Assembly (NCBI GenBank): GCA_035999765.1 | Contig: CP108521.1 | Coordinates: 372,001-436,000, forward strand | From: Streptomyces sp. NBC_01231 | GTDB taxonomy: Bacteria > Actinomycetota > Actinomycetes > Streptomycetales > Streptomycetaceae | Length of the DNA stretch: 64,000 nt | Reading direction: 5' to 3' | Part shown: positions 63,809 to 64,000 of the stretch, piece by piece | How the letters are laid out: every line of letters begins with the position of its first letter | How positions within the stretch are numbered: the stretch's first letter is position 1 | Made by a program: the position numbers and the translations under genes | The notes under the pieces: generated by a model | Told to the model about the DNA's origin: nothing | Databases searched by the model: none | Seen by the model: only the letters and a program-made list of their open reading frames with translations

Positions 63809-64000
63809 TTCGGCCGGCGCCAGTGCGGCCTCGCCCGCGTCGGAGCGGTTGCATCCGTTGCCGAGCCACATCACCGGCCTCTCTGCCCGCGCGAACCGCG
63901 CGGCCGCATTGGCCAACGTGCGGGCGTCGGCGCGTGGACGCCGCACGACCCACCCGCACATCGGGTGTTCGCTCGGGGGCACGTCCGCGTCCGCGTCGGT

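Overview
This window is high-GC actinobacterial DNA, almost certainly from Streptomyces: strong G/C bias at third codon positions, GTG/TTG starts, and a giant modular type I polyketide synthase (PKS). It covers the front and middle of a glycosylated reduced-polyketide (macrolide-like) cluster. It also includes what looks like the cluster's right-hand edge. The left end is cut inside a PKS module, so the rest of the assembly line, the release domain, glycosyltransferase(s) and remaining sugar genes must lie beyond position 1.

PKS. Three minus-strand genes read right to left and are colinear. The first (43027-55539) has a KSQ-AT-ACP loading module and modules 1-2. The second (27705-42965) has modules 3-5. 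The third (1-24383, 3' end outside the window) has modules 6-10, with the module 10 ketoreductase cut by the edge. From active-site motifs, a propionyl starter from methylmalonate is followed by four methylmalonate units, each left as a hydroxyl. Modules 5-8 use malonate and give alkene, hydroxyl, hydroxyl and ketone; the module 8 KR is dead. Module 9 adds methylmalonate (hydroxyl) and module 10 malonate (fully reduced). I could not match this chain to a named compound.

Sugar genes. Two plus-strand genes between PKS genes 2 and 3 encode an SDR sugar reductase/epimerase (24948-25937) and a zinc-binding sugar C-methyltransferase (26013-27263). Two more to the right of the PKS encode an NDP-hexose 2,3-dehydratase (55856-57253) and a Gfo/Idh/MocA-type 3-ketoreductase (57250-58260). 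Together they point to a 2,6-dideoxy-3-C-methylhexose of the mycarose/axenose/olivomycose type. Glucose activation, 4,6-dehydration, epimerisation and transfer are not encoded here.

Regulation. Near-matches to the operator I remember for PAS-LuxR activators of the PimM family lie upstream of the first PKS gene (55630-55645) and in the divergent region at 24662-24677. In both, a TAnCGn -10-like element follows at the same spacing. A weaker third copy (24544-24559) faces PKS gene 3. No PAS-LuxR gene lies in the window. A TetR regulator (58326-58997) overlaps the start of a six-helix membrane protein gene (58994-59773) downstream of the sugar genes.

Right flank. An eroded IS701-like transposase remnant (about 59820-60010), an amino-acid permease (60049-61494), a secreted DUF1996 protein (62127-63566) and an ISL3-like remnant (about 63660-63808) look unrelated to the pathway and suggest the cluster ends near 59.8 kb.

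The most striking structural feature is a set of four near-identical 1,020-bp AT blocks in modules 1-4, with no length differences and T/G-rich third positions unlike the flanking DNA. This suggests recent duplication or gene conversion.
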